A DNA stretch of 64,000 bases from Marinilabilia salmonicolor (GTDB lineage: Bacteria > Bacteroidota > Bacteroidia > Bacteroidales > Marinilabiliaceae), in contig NZ_PVTS01000001.1 of assembly GCF_003003035.1 (NCBI RefSeq), forward strand, positions 124,001 through 188,000, given 5' to 3'. How positions within the stretch are numbered: position 1 is the stretch's first letter; each line of letters opens with the position of its first letter. The notes beneath the pieces were generated by a model that made no database searches, had not been told where the DNA came from, and saw only the letters and a list, made by a program, of their open reading frames with translations. Made by a program: the position numbers and the translations under genes. This document shows positions 18,801 to 26,719 of this stretch, one piece after another.

Positions 18801-20335
18801 CCCAGTTGATTTTTGACCTGAAAAACGCAAATCCGCGAGCCAGAGTAAGTGTTAAACTGGTTTCGGAAACCGGTGTTGGTACAGTGGCCGCAGGAGTGGC
18901 CAAGGCTCATGCTGACCTGATTGTAATCAGTGGTACAGAGGGAGGAACAGGTGCCAGTCCTACCAGTTCGATTAAACACGCCGGACTTCCGGTTGAGCTG
19001 GGACTCGCTGAAACCCAGCAGACATTGGTGCTTAACAATCTCAGGGGCAGGGTGAAATTGCAGACCGACGGTCAGTTGAAAACAGGCCATGACGTCATAA
19101 AGATGGCGCTTCTGGGAGCTGAGGAGTATGGTTTTGCTACTTCCGGACTCATCGTACTGGGGTGCGTGATGATGCGTAAATGTCATCTGAATACCTGTCC
19201 TGCCGGTATTGCAACCCAGGATGAGGAACTTAGAAAACGATTTATCGGGAAGTACCGAAATCTGGTGAACTTCTTTACATTTATTGCCACTGAGGTGCGT
19301 GAGATTCTGTCTGAAATGGGCTATCGCTCATTGGATGAAATTATTGGCAGAAGCGATCTGCTGGAAAGGGATCCTGAAGTTGGAAACTGGAAAACCGGAG
19401 GTCTCGACCTGTCAGGATTGCTCCATTTCCCCAGAGAAGGTCAGAAGTATCCATTGCATCAGACCACTGATCAGGATCATAAAATTGATAAGGTTCTGGA
19501 TCGGAAACTAATAGAGGAGGCTCGCCCTGCCATTCAAAATGGCTCCCGTGTTTGGATGTCTTATCCGGTTAATAATACCGACAGAACTGTTGGAGCAATG
19601 CTTTCGGGAGAGGTTTCCCTCGCATACGGAGAGGAAGGACTTCCTAAGAATACCATTAATTGTTCCTTTACCGGGTCGGCCGGACAAAGCTTTGGGGCAT
19701 TTCTGGTAAGCGGAGTAAGCTTTAGATTGGAAGGAGATGCCAATGACTATCTTGGTAAAGGTTTGTCGGGCGGGAAAATTGTAGTGGTGCCGCCAACCGG
19801 GCATAAATTTAAGCCCGAAGAGAATATTATTATCGGCAATACGGTGCTTTATGGTGCTACCGGGGGGCATTTGTATGTTCACGGAGTGGCAGGAGAGCGC
19901 TTTGCTGTCAGGAATTCCGGTGCAAATGCAGTGGTTGAAGGTACAGGAGACCACTGCTGTGAGTATATGACCGGAGGGAGGGTTGTGGTTATCGGCCCCA
20001 CCGGACGGAATTTTGCTGCCGGGATGAGTGGCGGAATCGCATATGTGCTGGATGAATCAGGCAATTTTGATTTTTATTGCAACAAAGGACTGGTTGACCT
20101 GATGCCTGTACAGGATTACGGGGATGTTCAGGAACTGCAATTCCTTCTCCATAAGCACTTGTTGCACACCAACAGTGAAAAAGCCCGCCAGGTGCTGGTA
20201 AATTGGGAGAAGTTCCTGCCGAAGTTTGTTAAGGTGATTCCTTTTGAATATAAGAAAGTGCTGGAGCAACAAAAAGTGGAAGAGTTGGAGAAGAAGCTGA
20301 GGGAGACAGAGGATGCTCCGCATTTGAGAGAGTAA
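15815..20335 (+). CDS. gltB: Glutamate synthase large (alpha) subunit
   Basis: Makes two glutamates from glutamine and 2-oxoglutarate. In the 1506-residue protein the class II glutaminase begins at Cys21 (DNCGIGF), so the first 20 residues are a propeptide. A central linker domain follows, then the FMN-binding synthase domain (about 800-1190) with GEGGED, GAKPGEGGQLPG, PPPHHDIYSIEDL and GTEGGTGASP, the 3Fe-4S cysteines C1117, C1123 and C1128 in the CX5CX4C pattern, and the C-terminal beta-helix with GATGGHLYV and NSGANAVVEG repeats. Full length, intact. Followed 75 bp later by gltD. Confidence 0.97.
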   Translation: MQQRFPKVQGLYDPANEHDNCGIGFVAHIKGKPSNDIVRKGLEVLVNMTHRGAESSDNKSGDGAGILMQVPHEYFSGFDFELPAPGHYGTGLVFLPGDPEEARGCLEILNKNIVDEGLELIGYRDVPVNSDAIGEIARSSEPLIRQVFVTGKFVEQDALERKLFLVRKMTENAVRNSKIASKEGFYIVSLSTKVFIYKGMLTPAQLGEYFVDLQDPKLASAIALVHSRFSTNTFPTWDLAQPFRILAHNGEINTIKGNRLWMQAREGLLESDMFGEDLKKLFPVIETGKSDSASLDNVLEFLFLTGRTLPHALTMLIPESWNDKNPIPPSLKAYYEYHSTIMEPWDGPASIVFSDGRYIGGTLDRNGLRPSRYVITDDDLIVMGSEVGVQTFPAEKIVSKGRLKPGKLLLVDTRLGIIIPDEEIKSQLSMRHPYENWLKENRISLRNIEVRQRVSSDLGENYDMYLKAFGYNKEDVDLIIKPMSESGVEPIGSMGNDTPMSIFSDKPQRLFSYFRQHFAQVTNPAIDPIREGLVMALTNYIGSVSKNILVESYEHCRSIKFASPLITNTDLGKIKDFRREEFSHVTLPMLFPASQGGEGLKVALEQICTDAEKAVDEGNNYIILSDRGVSLENAAIPSLLATAAVHHHLIKAKKRMQVGLIVETGEAREVMHFALLLGYGASVINPYVCFATINEMVKSGKVDGSYGEAREKYIKAVDKGLMKVLSKMGISTLRSYHGAQIFEAIGISNEVIERYFTGTTSRIGGVGFEEIAREALAFHQKAFDELLPKGSYDSAGAYAFRKYGEKHAWNPETIGLLQWATARNDYQKYKEYSRKVESDNRKPLFLRGFLNPKKGKAIDVNEVEPVEAILKRFVTGAMSYGSISKEAHEALAMAMNEIGGRSNTGEGGEDSKRFKSPARSSIKQVASGRFGVTNNYLVNADELQIKVAQGAKPGEGGQLPGYKVDKVIAKLRNSTPGITLISPPPHHDIYSIEDLAQLIFDLKNANPRARVSVKLVSETGVGTVAAGVAKAHADLIVISGTEGGTGASPTSSIKHAGLPVELGLAETQQTLVLNNLRGRVKLQTDGQLKTGHDVIKMALLGAEEYGFATSGLIVLGCVMMRKCHLNTCPAGIATQDEELRKRFIGKYRNLVNFFTFIATEVREILSEMGYRSLDEIIGRSDLLERDPEVGNWKTGGLDLSGLLHFPREGQKYPLHQTTDQDHKIDKVLDRKLIEEARPAIQNGSRVWMSYPVNNTDRTVGAMLSGEVSLAYGEEGLPKNTINCSFTGSAGQSFGAFLVSGVSFRLEGDANDYLGKGLSGGKIVVVPPTGHKFKPEENIIIGNTVLYGATGGHLYVHGVAGERFAVRNSGANAVVEGTGDHCCEYMTGGRVVVIGPTGRNFAAGMSGGIAYVLDESGNFDFYCNKGLVDLMPVQDYGDVQELQFLLHKHLLHTNSEKARQVLVNWEKFLPKFVKVIPFEYKKVLEQQKVEELEKKLRETEDAPHLRE

Positions 20336-20410
20336 AAACAGTTTGTTAATATGGACAGGCGCAGCATTCTGAATAATTATTGCGTCTGTCATCAATAATA
20401 ATGATTAGCT

Positions 20411-21829
20411 ATGGGAAATCCCAGAGGATTCATAGAGGTTCAGCAAAAGCTGAGCGGTAACCGACCGGTAAATGAGAGGATTGATGATTATGGGGAAGTT
20501 GAGCAAACACTGAATGATCAGGATCGGAAATTACAGGCTTCCCGATGTATGGATTGCGGCGTTCCTTTTTGTCATTGGGGATGTCCGGTAGGTAGTAAAA
20601 TTCCTGAATGGCAGGATGCATTGTACAGGGGCGATTATAAGCTCGCCAGCGAAGTATTGCATTCAACCAACAGTTTTCCTGAATTTACAGGTCGGGTTTG
20701 TCCCGCTCCCTGCGAAAAGTCCTGCGTGCTTGCTATTCATGAGGAGGCTGTTACCATTCGGGAAAATGAGGCCTCTACGGTGGAGAAGGCTTTTGAACTT
20801 GGCCTTATTCAACCGCGTATTCCAAAGAAAAGAACCGGGAAAAAAGTGGCAGTTATAGGCTCCGGACCCTCCGGCCTTTCGGTGGCAGATCAGTTGAATC
20901 AAAAAGGCCACACCGTGACTGTTTTTGAACGTGATGATGCCATTGGTGGATTGCTTCGGTATGGAATTCCGGATTTTAAGTTGAATAAGAAAGTTATTGA
21001 CAGACGACAGCGGATTTTTGAAAAGGAGGGTATCGAATTTCGCATCAATACAGCGGTGGGTGTAGATGTTAAAGGAGAGGAATTGTTGCAGGAGTTTGAT
21101 GCTGTGGTGCTGGCAATAGGTGCCATGCAACCTCGTGATCTGCCGGTGGAAGGACGTGATCTGAAAGGTATTCATTTTGCTATGGATTACCTGAAACAAC
21201 AAAATAAAGTGAATCGCGGAACCTCTTTTTCCGAAGATGAGCGTATTAATGCCAAAGGGAAAAAGGTGATGGTCATTGGTGGTGGAGACACCGGCAGTGA
21301 CTGTGTTGGAACGGCCAATCGTCAGCGTGCCGAAAAGGTAATGCAGATAGAAATTATGCCAAAGCCTCCTGCTTCCAGAACGCCTGATAATCCCTGGCCT
21401 TTCTGGCCCAATGTGCTGAAAGTTTCTTCTTCGCATCAGGAAGGTTGTGAAAGGATGTGGAGTCTTTCAACCCGGCGTTTCATTGGAGAGAAAGGACAAC
21501 TTAAGGCTGTTGAAGTTGTAGAAGTAGAATGGATGCAGGATAATGGAAGGTGGAAAATGGAAGAAAAGGAAGATACCGTACGTAAAATTGAGGTGGATAT
21601 GGTAATGCTTTCCATGGGTTTTGTTCATCCTGTTCACAAAGGTTTGGTGGAGGAACTCGGATTGGAATTGGACCAGCGTGGGAATGTGAAGATTGATGAG
21701 TGTTTTGGAGCAAGTAAACCCGGTGTTTTTGCTGCTGGTGATGCTGCAAGCGGCGCCAGCCTGGTGGTTACGGCTATTGCCAAAGGTCGTGAAGCGGCTG
21801 CACATGTTCATGAGTTTCTGTCAAAATAA
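20411..21829 (+). CDS. gltD: Glutamate synthase small (beta) subunit
   Basis: Passes electrons from NAD(P)H to GltB. The 472-residue protein has the N-terminal 4Fe-4S cysteine sets (CMDCGVPFCHWGCPVG around residues 43-58 and CPAPCEKSC around 97-105), the FAD Rossmann motif GSGPSGLSVAD (about 149), the NADPH motif GGGDTGSDC (about 294), and a C-terminal GVFAAGDAASG FAD contact. Normal length. Same operon as gltB; a terminator follows 40 bp after the stop. Confidence 0.96.
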   Translation: MGNPRGFIEVQQKLSGNRPVNERIDDYGEVEQTLNDQDRKLQASRCMDCGVPFCHWGCPVGSKIPEWQDALYRGDYKLASEVLHSTNSFPEFTGRVCPAPCEKSCVLAIHEEAVTIRENEASTVEKAFELGLIQPRIPKKRTGKKVAVIGSGPSGLSVADQLNQKGHTVTVFERDDAIGGLLRYGIPDFKLNKKVIDRRQRIFEKEGIEFRINTAVGVDVKGEELLQEFDAVVLAIGAMQPRDLPVEGRDLKGIHFAMDYLKQQNKVNRGTSFSEDERINAKGKKVMVIGGGDTGSDCVGTANRQRAEKVMQIEIMPKPPASRTPDNPWPFWPNVLKVSSSHQEGCERMWSLSTRRFIGEKGQLKAVEVVEVEWMQDNGRWKMEEKEDTVRKIEVDMVMLSMGFVHPVHKGLVEELGLELDQRGNVKIDECFGASKPGVFAAGDAASGASLVVTAIAKGREAAAHVHEFLSK

Positions 21830-21870
21830 TTGGGGCGAGTATGCCCGGAATCAGACAACTAAGTTTCCTG

Positions 21871-21899
21871 AAAAAGCTGGTCGATGACCGGCTTTTTTT
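21871..21899 (+). terminator. Terminator of gltBD
   Basis: A 12-bp stem with one mismatch (21871-21882 with 21886-21897), 3-nt loop, and a run of seven T. Confidence 0.85.
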
Positions 21900-22134
21900 A
21901 TTCTGAAACAGGGCCTGCTGACTTACTCAGCAGCCTCGAAATAAAGATATTTTAGTGTCTGCTCAAAGTGCTTATTATCAGTTACATCTTTGTAAATGTC
22001 GAAAAAAAAGAAAACAGACGTACGTGTGTTTGTGTGCCCGGTTGTCATATATAAAGGTAAAATTGAAAAATGTTAACTAAGGGAAGCCATTTTGTATTGA
22101 TAATTGTCTGACCTTCAGAAATGATAAACTGAGA
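21900..22134 (+). other. Intergenic region before the LpxA-type gene
   Basis: With the terminator this fills 305 bp between gltD and the acyltransferase gene. No TAnnTTTG box, hairpin or short ORF was recognised in it. Confidence 0.4.
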
Positions 22135-22944
22135 ATGGAGCAACTCATATCGAAGAAAGCGGAGATACATCCGGACGCACAGATTGGAGAAAATGTTACG
22201 ATTGAGGCTTTTGCTAAAATTGATAAAGATGTAATAATTGGAGATGGGACGTGGATTGGTGCCAATGCCACCATCTATCCGGGAGCCAGAATCGGAAAGG
22301 ATTGTAAGGTATTTCCCGGAGCAGTTATTTCAGCAGAACCACAGGATCTTAAATTCGCAGGAGAGTACAGCACCGTTGAGGTTGGTGACAGGGTTACGGT
22401 TCGTGAGTATGTTACTATTAACCGTGGGACTTCAGCCAAGGGCGTTACCCGGGTCGGTAATGATACCTTGCTGATGGCTTATGCGCACCTGGGACATGAT
22501 GTAGAGGTGGGCAGCCATTGTGTGGTGGCCAATAGCGTTCAGTTGGCCGGTGAAGTTGTGCTGGAAGACTGGGTCGTTATCGGCGGAATGAGTGCTGTGC
22601 ATCAGTTTTGTCGCATCGGTGCCCACGCCATGGTTTCCGGTATGTGTGGAGTGTTATCAGATGTGGCTCCTTTTACCAAAGTTTTTGGGCTTCCTGCTGC
22701 TTATATGGGAATTAATGTTGTAGGGTTGCGTCGTCGGGGCTTTAGCAGAGAGCAAATAGATAACATTCATGACATCTATCGGGCGCTGTACCAGCAGGGA
22801 CGAAATGTCTCTCAGGCCATTGAATACATGCAGGCTTATCTGGATCCCAGCCCGGAAATGGGACAGATTATTAATTTTATCAAAGAATCGAAAAGAGGTA
22901 TTATCAAAAATGCCGTTGGGCAAACCTCTACGGTGACTTCTTGA
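22135..22944 (+). CDS. lpxA: Acyl-[ACP]--UDP-N-acetylglucosamine O-acyltransferase (LpxA type)
   Basis: Left-handed beta-helix acyltransferase for the first step of lipid A synthesis. The 269-residue protein has hexapeptide repeats (IHPDAQIGENVTI, VIIGDGTWIGANA) through about residue 190, the LMAYAHLGHDVEVG segment carrying the catalytic His region, and an alpha-helical C-terminus (SREQIDNIHDIYRALYQQ) as in LpxA. It stands alone here, not next to lpxD, lpxC-fabZ or lpxB, so the genome may hold a second lpxA in that cluster; this one could then be a paralogue with its own acyl preference. Confidence 0.85.
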   Translation: MEQLISKKAEIHPDAQIGENVTIEAFAKIDKDVIIGDGTWIGANATIYPGARIGKDCKVFPGAVISAEPQDLKFAGEYSTVEVGDRVTVREYVTINRGTSAKGVTRVGNDTLLMAYAHLGHDVEVGSHCVVANSVQLAGEVVLEDWVVIGGMSAVHQFCRIGAHAMVSGMCGVLSDVAPFTKVFGLPAAYMGINVVGLRRRGFSREQIDNIHDIYRALYQQGRNVSQAIEYMQAYLDPSPEMGQIINFIKESKRGIIKNAVGQTSTVTS

Positions 22945-22968
22945 TCAGATATAAGAATATACATATAG

Positions 22969-22997
22969 GGGCTGTCTTTTCAGACAGCCTTTTTTTG
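22969..22997 (+). terminator. Terminator of the LpxA-type gene
   Basis: GGCTGTCT (22969/70-22977) pairs with AGACAGCC (22982-22989), 4-nt loop, followed by seven T. Confidence 0.85.
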
Positions 22998-22998
22998 T

Positions 22999-23175
22999 CT
23001 ATTTAGTCTCTGTCCATAAACTAAGTTAAGGTTATTTTTTATCGTGGGTTTGGTCAGAAAGTGCCAGTTGCAAGGCTTGCGAAGTCCGAAAATACGGAGT
23101 TTACTTTTCGTAAAAGAGTACTTTTCGGACAAGCGTAACGCAGTAAATGGTACTTTATGGACAGAAACTATTTAG
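22999..23175 (-). repeat. MITE-like element, copy 2, with 22-bp imperfect terminal inverted repeats
   Basis: Ends 22999-23020 and 23154-23175 are inverted repeats with 19 of 22 matching positions. Relative to copy 1 (2212-2418) it lies in the opposite orientation: the ATAAAGT-type end is here on the right, next to hydF, and supplies the hydF stop codon. The interior has another inverted motif (AAGTCCGAAAA near 23080, CTTTTCGGAC near 23122). No ORF inside. Confidence 0.6.
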
Positions 23176-24367
23176 GTTTTCTCTGAAAAGGGGCTATTGC
23201 CCTGGAATATATTCCGTGTACCCAAGCGATGGCCATTCCGTAATTGGTAACCGGAATTCCTGCATCAATGGCCGGCTTGAGTCTGTTGTGAAGTTGTTTT
23301 CTGGTAATCATGCATCCGCCGCATTGAATAATCAGTGCATAGTCTGTGATTGGGCGTTTGATGTTGTCCAACCCGGCAATGACATCAAAATAGAGTTGTT
23401 TCCGGGTATGCGTTTTTAGCCAATTAGGTATTTTCTCACGTCCGATGTCATCACATGCTACGTGATGTGTACATGATTCAAGAATCAATACCCGGTCATT
23501 GTCTTTTAATTCGTCTATTTTGGGGGTGCCCTTCATGTATTGACTGAAGTCCCCTTTTAATCTGGCTAAAAGTATGCTAAAGCTTGTTAGTCTTATGTTT
23601 TTAGGAGTTATTTTGTCTGCTTTGGCAAAGACCTGAGAGTCTGTTACAACCAGGGCCGGCTTGATTCCTGTTTTTTTAAGGAAGGGCTCTGCTTCCGTTT
23701 CTTTAAGGACGATACAGATTGCATCATTGTCCAGCACATCTCGAATTGTTTGCACCTGGGGCAAAATCATTCTTCCTGCCGGAGCCTCAATGTCGATGGG
23801 TGTAATGAGTAAAATAATATCTCCGGGTGTGATGAGGTCACCAAGGAGGGTGGGGGTGGTGTAGGCTGACTCGGGTATGGTTTGTCGTATGGCATCGATA
23901 ATGGGCTCTGTGGAGAGTGCCGGTTCCAGTTTGAAGAATCCGGAACTTCCTCTGTTCACGTATTCTTTTTCAATGTTTTGATTGGCAGGGACGAGGTCCT
24001 CTTTGTTATGAATAACTAGAAAGGGAACATCCCGTTTCCGGAATTCTGAAATGAGTTTCTCTTCAGGTTCTCCCAGCAGGTTGTTGGTTGTGATCAAAAT
24101 AGCAAGGTCAATTCGGTCGATGGCTTGCAGGGCCCTGGAGATTCTTTTTGCTCCCAACTCACCGATGTCATCGGTGCCTGCGGTGTCAACCAGAACCACA
24201 GGTCCGAAGCCTGTTATTTCAAACGATTTTTTTACAGGATCGGTCGTTGTTCCCGGGATGTCTGATACGATTGCTATCTCCTGACCCGCAAGTCTGTTGA
24301 TCAGAGTGCTTTTGCCGTTGTTTCTTCTGCCAAAGATGCCAATAAAAGGTTGCCGGTCTTTTCCCAT
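23168..24367 (-). CDS. hydF: [FeFe]-hydrogenase maturation GTPase HydF
   Basis: Scaffold on which the 2Fe subcluster of [FeFe]-hydrogenase is assembled with HydE and HydG. The 399-residue protein has an N-terminal TrmE-like GTPase domain (P-loop GRRNNGKST around 13-21, switch PGTTTDP, DTAGTDDIG) and a C-terminal cluster-binding domain with the CxH...CxxC ligands in SCTHH and QCGGC. The gene stands alone: hydE, hydG and hydrogenase are not in the window. The last codon and stop TAG lie inside a repeat end (23154-23175). It diverges from the PD40 gene. Confidence 0.95.
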   Translation of the reverse strand: MGKDRQPFIGIFGRRNNGKSTLINRLAGQEIAIVSDIPGTTTDPVKKSFEITGFGPVVLVDTAGTDDIGELGAKRISRALQAIDRIDLAILITTNNLLGEPEEKLISEFRKRDVPFLVIHNKEDLVPANQNIEKEYVNRGSSGFFKLEPALSTEPIIDAIRQTIPESAYTTPTLLGDLITPGDIILLITPIDIEAPAGRMILPQVQTIRDVLDNDAICIVLKETEAEPFLKKTGIKPALVVTDSQVFAKADKITPKNIRLTSFSILLARLKGDFSQYMKGTPKIDELKDNDRVLILESCTHHVACDDIGREKIPNWLKTHTRKQLYFDVIAGLDNIKRPITDYALIIQCGGCMITRKQLHNRLKPAIDAGIPVTNYGMAIAWVHGIYSRAIAPFQRKPK

Positions 24368-24426
24368 TTTTTTTGTGTAAAGTAATTAAAATTTTGAGAT
24401 ATGTTCCATGGTTTAGAGGTGGCTCT

Positions 24427-24457
24427 TTTCGGAATCAGATAAAAAGACCTATTTTTG
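24427..24457 (+). promoter_or_regulatory. Candidate promoter of the PD40-repeat gene
   Basis: TTTC at 24427-24430, 19-bp spacer, and TATTTTTG at 24450-24457: one mismatch to the Bacteroidota consensus. Start would be near 24464, about 70 nt before the ATG. Confidence 0.5.
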
Positions 24458-24459
24458 AG

Positions 24460-24473
24460 CACTGTGTACAGTG
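24460..24473. promoter_or_regulatory. Palindrome CACTGT-GT-ACAGTG at the predicted transcription start
   Basis: Perfect 6-bp inverted arms separated by 2 bp, placed on the predicted +1 of the PD40 gene in the divergent hydF/PD40 spacer. A regulator binding site is possible; no regulator is identified. Confidence 0.35.
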
Positions 24474-24535
24474 TTGGTGAGTGTGGGTGTTTTTTAATCC
24501 CTGGTCGTACAATCCTTTATTTGAAAGCGTTATTT

Positions 24536-25519
24536 ATGATTAAACTTTTACATCTTCTTTTGCTTTTCTCCCTTTCCTCAAATTTTCTTTTTTCGCAGAC
24601 TTATGCCGGGGCACCTTCCGACTTCTTCTTTTCTAAGGAGGTTGGTAGCCAGCCTATGCTTATGTCGCCTGGGTTTATCTCTTCAGGAATGGGAGAAGCT
24701 TATGGAGCTCTTGCTCCTGGAGGAGATGAGTTTTATTACTGTCTGATGGAGAAGGGCGTTTTCTCCGCAATTTTAATGACCAGATTTCATGACGGGTTCT
24801 GGACCTATCCGGAGGTGGTTCCTTTTTCCGGTGAATATTTGGATGCCAGTCCCATTGTTACCCCTGATGGAAATTTTCTCTATTTTACCTCCAATCGTCC
24901 CGAGCATGAAGAGGATCTGGTTACGGATTGGAATGTGTGGAGGTGCAGCAGAGAGTCGGGAAGTAAATGGTCAAGTCCTGAACTAATGCAGTTTAGTGAC
25001 GAAAATCGGAATGAAGTTTCGGTTTCTGTTGACCATCGTGGAACGGTTTATTTTAGCGCTGACTACGATGGTGGAACTATTACACTTGATGAAAATGCTC
25101 TTGATATTTTCCGTGTTCAGTCAGATATGCACGGAGATTGGGGGGAGGTGGAAAAACTCCCGGAGACGGTAAATTCCGGTTATCCTGAGCGGGATCCGGC
25201 CATATCTCCGGATGGTAAATGTTTGGTTTTTAGTTCCCCACGTCCCGGAGGAGCGGGAACCTCTGATTTATATGTCTCCTACAAATCAGAAGGGGCCTGG
25301 AGTGAGGTATTAAGTCTGGGGAGTAAAGTGAACACTGCTGCCTATGAATGTTGCCCGATGTTTACTGCTGATGGGAAATTGTTGATTTTTTCCAGCTCTG
25401 TGACTCGTAAAATTCCCCGGCAATTAAAGTACTCCACCATAAAAAAATGGTTGTTGGGACCGGGAAACGGTTCCGGAGACATCTGGTATATGGATGCTTC
25501 GACGATAATGAAGGACTAA
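24536..25519 (+). CDS. Secreted PD40-type beta-propeller protein
   Basis: The start at 24536 (327 aa) was chosen because it begins with a clear signal peptide (MIKLLHLLLLFSLSSN, ending near FSQ); the longer frame adds 27 unlikely residues. The mature part has several TolB-like PD40 blades: ASPIVTPDGNFLYFTSNRP, RDPAISPDGKCLVFSSPRP and CPMFTADGKLLIFSSS, with WSxPE-type links. No enzyme motif and no OmpA domain are seen. It probably acts in the periplasm or on the surface as a binding or structural protein; the function is not known. Confidence 0.8.
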   Translation: MIKLLHLLLLFSLSSNFLFSQTYAGAPSDFFFSKEVGSQPMLMSPGFISSGMGEAYGALAPGGDEFYYCLMEKGVFSAILMTRFHDGFWTYPEVVPFSGEYLDASPIVTPDGNFLYFTSNRPEHEEDLVTDWNVWRCSRESGSKWSSPELMQFSDENRNEVSVSVDHRGTVYFSADYDGGTITLDENALDIFRVQSDMHGDWGEVEKLPETVNSGYPERDPAISPDGKCLVFSSPRPGGAGTSDLYVSYKSEGAWSEVLSLGSKVNTAAYECCPMFTADGKLLIFSSSVTRKIPRQLKYSTIKKWLLGPGNGSGDIWYMDASTIMKD

Positions 25520-25539
25520 ACTTGTTTTGAGATGGTTTC

Positions 25540-26703
25540 TTATGCCAGTGGCATTGCATAAGTCTGGACGTCTTTCGCTGAGATGCCATCATTGCCTAAA
25601 ATGATTAATCGCTCAATGACATTTCTGAATTCCCGGATATTACCTGTCCAGTTTATTTTCTGTAACTCTTTCACTGCCGATTCATCAAAACTTTTGGGTT
25701 GAACGCCCAGCTCCTTGCATATCAAGCTGTTGAAGTGATCTGTGAGCAAAGGGATGTCGTCTTTTCGCTCATTGAGTGTGGGTACCTGTATGATGATGAC
25801 ACTCAGGCGATGATAGAGGTCCTCCCTGAACCGCGACTCTTTTATTTCATCCTGCAGGTTTTTGTTGGTGGCAGCGAGAATACGGACATCCACTTTGATG
25901 TCTTTGTCGCTTCCCACCCTGGAGATTACATTTTCCTGCAATGCTCTGAGTACCTTGGCTTGTGCAGCCAGGCTCATGTCTCCTATCTCGTCGAGAAATA
26001 TTGTGCCACCATTGGCTTGCTCAAATTTTCCTTTTCGTTGTTTGTGGGCTGAGGTAAATGCTCCTTTTTCATGTCCAAACAACTCGCTCTCAATGAGCTC
26101 GGATGGTATGGCGGCGCAGTTTACTTCAATAAAAGGTTGTGCAGCACGATTGCTTTTTTCATGCAACCACCTTGCAACCAGTTCTTTGCCTGTTCCGTTT
26201 TGACCGGTGATTAGAACGCGGGCGTCGGTGGGGGCTACCTTATCAATCATCTCCCTTATTTGCATTATGGGTTCTGATTCGCCAATCATATCAAAAGTTT
26301 TACTCACTTTTCGGCGCAAAACTTTTGTTTCTGATACCAGTTCTTTTTTGTCGATGGCATTTTTAATGGTAACCAGGAGCCTGTTCAGGTCAAGTGGTTT
26401 TTCAATAAAGTCGTAGGCCCCTTTTTTGATTGCTTCAACTGCAGTGTCAATATTTCCGTGTCCCGAAATCATGATGACGGGGATGTCGGGTGCTGTCTGC
26501 ATCATTTTGTCCAGTACTTCCATGCCGTCCATTTCCGGCATCTTGATATCTAGCAAAACCACATCGAATTTTGCGCCGGAAAATTGTTCCAGCCCTTCAG
26601 CTCCGTTTTCGGCCAGCACAACTTCGTGCTTTTCGTACTCCAGAATGTCTTTTAGTGTATTTCGAATGCTTTTTTGGTCGTCAATGACAAGTATTTTGGA
26701 CAT
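25540..26703 (-). CDS. NtrC-family sigma-54 activator/response regulator without DNA-binding domain
   Basis: 387-residue protein with a receiver domain (phosphoacceptor D52 in VVLLDIKMPEMDG) and a sigma-54 AAA+ domain (Walker A GQNGTGKE around 165-172, GAFTSA loop 212-217 in place of the usual GAFTGA, Walker B GGTIFLDEIGD around 230-240, REDLYHRL, GNIREFRN). It ends about 20 residues after the AAA+ domain, so the Fis-type helix-turn-helix found in most NtrC proteins is absent, and no continuation is seen after the stop. It may activate from solution, as some such proteins do. It follows ppx by 16 bp; no kinase gene is adjacent. Confidence 0.92.
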   Translation of the reverse strand: MSKILVIDDQKSIRNTLKDILEYEKHEVVLAENGAEGLEQFSGAKFDVVLLDIKMPEMDGMEVLDKMMQTAPDIPVIMISGHGNIDTAVEAIKKGAYDFIEKPLDLNRLLVTIKNAIDKKELVSETKVLRRKVSKTFDMIGESEPIMQIREMIDKVAPTDARVLITGQNGTGKELVARWLHEKSNRAAQPFIEVNCAAIPSELIESELFGHEKGAFTSAHKQRKGKFEQANGGTIFLDEIGDMSLAAQAKVLRALQENVISRVGSDKDIKVDVRILAATNKNLQDEIKESRFREDLYHRLSVIIIQVPTLNERKDDIPLLTDHFNSLICKELGVQPKSFDESAVKELQKINWTGNIREFRNVIERLIILGNDGISAKDVQTYAMPLA

Positions 26704-26719
26704 GTTTAAGAGATGTTTA

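Noticed and set aside
15641-20335. Several long antisense frames opposite gltB, such as 17990-19186
   Set aside because: gltB is intact with all its motifs; the antisense frames show no family features.
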